Made by a program: the position numbers and the translations under genes
The notes under the pieces: generated by a model
Told to the model about the DNA's origin: nothing
Database searches by the model: none
The model's input: the letters and a program-made list of their open reading frames with translations, nothing else
Part shown: piece by piece, positions 61,754 to 64,000 of the stretch
Numbering within the stretch: the first letter of the stretch is position 1
How the letters are laid out: each line of letters opens with the position of its first letter
From: Hippasteria phrygiana
Lineage: Eukaryota > Echinodermata > Asteroidea > Valvatida > Goniasteridae
NCBI GenBank assembly: GCA_037893225.1
Contig: JAZGUH010001235.1
Coordinates: 496,001 to 560,000, forward strand
Length of the DNA: 64,000 nucleotides
Direction: 5' to 3'

Positions 61754-64000
61754 ATGGAAACACAACCCACGATTCGAGGATACAATAGATGGAACAAAAT
61801 ATCTTTAAAAAGATATATCGATAAGTATAAATTATCTTTAGGATCTCCAACAGGACGCCGTAATACGTATATCAGGCGAGATTATATTCTAGCTATAAAA
61901 AGAGAAGAAGGGAAGTATAAAAATTTGAGAATACGATCTAAAGCTTCGTTAGCGCAACTTGTGCGCGATAAAAATTTACGAGTCGTATCAACGGGTAGAA
62001 ATGGTCGAGCGATAAAAAAGGATTACATCGAAGCTATACTAGGATTTAAGGAGAAAAATACTTTTCGAGAAGCAGACTTTCGAGAGACTAGAAGATTTGA
62101 AAACAGTTATCTAAATTTGGAATTGATTCCGAATCTGTTTATCGACGATCCGGAGCAATTTTACAACACCCATACATCGATGATCAAAAACAAAATCGTA
62201 GCTGAATTAATAAAAATAAAAACGATGAAACTACAGATCGCTATTAAAATAAAGTATGTAAAAAAATCAGGTGCTGAGACTAAAACACAAACCGCTGTTC
62301 ATTTTAGTTACCAATATAGAGTATTAAACAAGAGCGAGATAGCTACGATTATCGGGAAACAATATGAAACGATATTATCTCAGATAGATAAATTTACGAA
62401 TAAAGGAAGTGGTTGGACTATAGATAAAATAGTCGCGTTTTACATAAACATAAACAGAGTTAAACCTCTGGTAGGCGCTTCTTACGTAAAACTACCCGAG
62501 TATGTAGCTAACAAACACGCAACCGTCAACATCAAAAACGAAGATCAAGAGTGTATAAGATGGTGTTTAAGAGCCGCCCTAGGTATATATACCGATAGAG
62601 TTAAAAACCAATTAGCAACAAACCCAAAGTACCAATTTCGCGGAAATAATCCATCTACTTATAAAACCGATGATGGATTAAACTTTAAGGACATAGACTT
62701 CCCCACACCTATAAATCAGATAACGAGAATAGAAAGACAAAACGATATAAGTATAAACGTGTTAGGATACGACGAAGATAACAAAAATAAAACCCATCTA
62801 CAAGATAAAAGGGGCTTGATATATCCGCTATATTTATCTAAAAGACCATACGATAGAGAAACTATCAGTTTGCTATTATATGAAGGCCATTATTGTTGGA
62901 TAAGTGACTTACCTAGATTCTTATATGGGGTTACCAATAGTCAACATCGTAAACTGTTTTGCTTAAGATGTTTAACGCATTTTAGTTCGAAAGAGAAATT
63001 AGACAGGCACATACAAGATTGCGAAGGAATAGACTCTGCTTTATCTACCGTTAAAATGCCGCATGAAAATGTGAACAAATACTTGGACAAAAGCAAATTA
63101 ATGTTTAAAAACTTTAAGAATTTACAAGATGCACCCTATGTCATATACGCGGATTTTGAATCTATCTTGGTACCCTCTGCGAGTGTAGCTACAGAAGCAC
63201 CAGAAAGAGAGACAGAGGGCAAAATCGCAACGCACAGAGCCTGCGGTTATTCTTACGTTGTAGTTAGATGCGATGGCAAACAGATCAAGCGAAAGACTTA
63301 TAGAGGTGAACGCGCTATAGACAATTTTATAACCTCGTTGCAAGAACTCGAACCTAAGATTAATGAATTACTAGCTCGCATTAAGCCGATAATATATACG
63401 CTAAAAGAAGAAAAGATACACCTAAACTCTAACGAGTGCTGGATTTGCGAAAAACCAATTTTTCCAAATTACTCGAGTAATTGCCTGTGCTGCAATCCTG
63501 TAGAACCTAAAAGTAAAGAAGAACTGGAAGAATACACGTACAAAAACGAAAAAGGATACATCGACCAAAAATGTATGTTTTGTCAAAAGAAAATTAACAA
63601 ATTTCGAAAAGTAAGAGATCATTGTCACACTACCGGCAAGTACAGAGGAGCCGCACACGCTTACTGTAATCTTAAATTACGAGTAAAACCCAACGAAACG
63701 AAAATACCGGTCGTCTTTCACAACTTAGAAAACTATGACGCGCACTTGATCATGCAGGGTATTTCTAAGTATCAACGAGATATCTGGTGTATACCCAAAA
63801 ATTCAGAAAAATACATTTCATTTTCGATCGGTCAATATAGATTTATAGACTCGTTTCATTTTATGTCTAGCGGTCTCGACAAATTGGTAACGTCTTGCCC
63901 GAGAGACGCCTTTAGGTTGCTCCTGAAACGTTATGGCGAAGAAAACGCGGACCTCTTATTACAAAAGGGTGTATATCCGTACGAGTATATGGACAGCTTT
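61754..64000 (+). CDS. polB: Family B DNA polymerase, Polinton/adintovirus type, N-terminal part (runs off window)
   Basis: The frame is open for 749 codons to the last base, with no stop or frameshift, so the gene is partial only because the window ends. Residues 10-48 and 63-95 are two similar SAP-like segments, each ending in TGR...DYI.AI. Around 267-271 is the CIRWC motif typical of these polymerases, and near 300-330 the usual FPTPI...NDISINVLGY stretch. A zinc finger follows: C403, C406, H419, C423. Exo I is YADFES with D467 and E469. An insertion of about 190 residues then carries C562/C565, C577/C580, C607/C610 and VRDHCHTTGKYRGAAH with H635 and C638, an endonuclease VII-like zinc fold. 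Exo II is HNLENYD with N657 and D662. FIDSFHFM (D699), LDKL (709-711) and GVYPYEYMDS complete the match to DNA_pol_B_2 proteins. Exo III and palm motifs A-C must lie beyond 64,000. In this family the enzyme replicates the element's linear DNA, probably by protein priming. The intact frame suggests a young copy, an active element or a free virus. It may instead be a related virus or linear-plasmid polymerase. Confidence 0.95.
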   Translation, partial: METQPTIRGYNRWNKISLKRYIDKYKLSLGSPTGRRNTYIRRDYILAIKREEGKYKNLRIRSKASLAQLVRDKNLRVVSTGRNGRAIKKDYIEAILGFKEKNTFREADFRETRRFENSYLNLELIPNLFIDDPEQFYNTHTSMIKNKIVAELIKIKTMKLQIAIKIKYVKKSGAETKTQTAVHFSYQYRVLNKSEIATIIGKQYETILSQIDKFTNKGSGWTIDKIVAFYININRVKPLVGASYVKLPEYVANKHATVNIKNEDQECIRWCLRAALGIYTDRVKNQLATNPKYQFRGNNPSTYKTDDGLNFKDIDFPTPINQITRIERQNDISINVLGYDEDNKNKTHLQDKRGLIYPLYLSKRPYDRETISLLLYEGHYCWISDLPRFLYGVTNSQHRKLFCLRCLTHFSSKEKLDRHIQDCEGIDSALSTVKMPHENVNKYLDKSKLMFKNFKNLQDAPYVIYADFESILVPSASVATEAPERETEGKIATHRACGYSYVVVRCDGKQIKRKTYRGERAIDNFITSLQELEPKINELLARIKPIIYTLKEEKIHLNSNECWICEKPIFPNYSSNCLCCNPVEPKSKEELEEYTYKNEKGYIDQKCMFCQKKINKFRKVRDHCHTTGKYRGAAHAYCNLKLRVKPNETKIPVVFHNLENYDAHLIMQGISKYQRDIWCIPKNSEKYISFSIGQYRFIDSFHFMSSGLDKLVTSCPRDAFRLLLKRYGEENADLLLQKGVYPYEYMDSF

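Noticed and set aside
63122..63658. Two minus-strand frames (63,122-63,343 and 63,422-63,658)
   Set aside because: Both lie entirely opposite the well-supported polymerase frame.

Overview
The window looks eukaryotic, probably an animal or other host of Polinton/adintovirus-like elements. About 96% of it (1-61,439) is one satellite family with a 232-bp unit. The right end (61,754-64,000, running off the window) is the 5' part of a large uninterrupted gene for a family B DNA polymerase of the Polinton/Maverick/adintovirus type. There is no sign of bacterial gene organisation: no operons, ribosome binding sites, tRNA or rRNA.

Layout: (1) 1-59,566, about 257 head-to-tail satellite units, cut by the left window edge. 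From the start to about 53.9 kb the array is a mosaic. Variant units are arranged in higher-order blocks that recur next to each other and up to 43 kb apart, and 49 units lack one C (231 bp). From 53.9 to 59.57 kb the units are all 232 bp and more uniform, built from short recent 3-, 4- and 7-unit duplications. (2) At 59,566/59,567 the array switches orientation with a 2-base overlap. (3) 59,566-61,439, about eight units in the opposite orientation, whose variant types match the mosaic part rather than the adjacent uniform part. (4) 61,440-61,753, a 314-bp unique A+T-rich leader with a duplicated 14-bp core motif, a GC palindrome and an A/T tract before the polymerase start. (5) 61,754-64,000, the polymerase: 749 codons, no stop, two similar SAP-like N-terminal segments, a CCHC zinc finger, Exo I, an endonuclease VII-like zinc insertion and Exo II. 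The polymerase palm lies outside the window.

The many overlapping 75-140 codon reading frames across the array are shadows of the satellite. The period is not a multiple of three, the longer ones start on TTG or CTG, and the same DNA is read in rotating frames. The points most worth a second look are the orientation switch, the placement of an intact virus-type polymerase 315 bp from a large satellite, the nested duplication history of the array, and an extra cysteine cluster in the polymerase.
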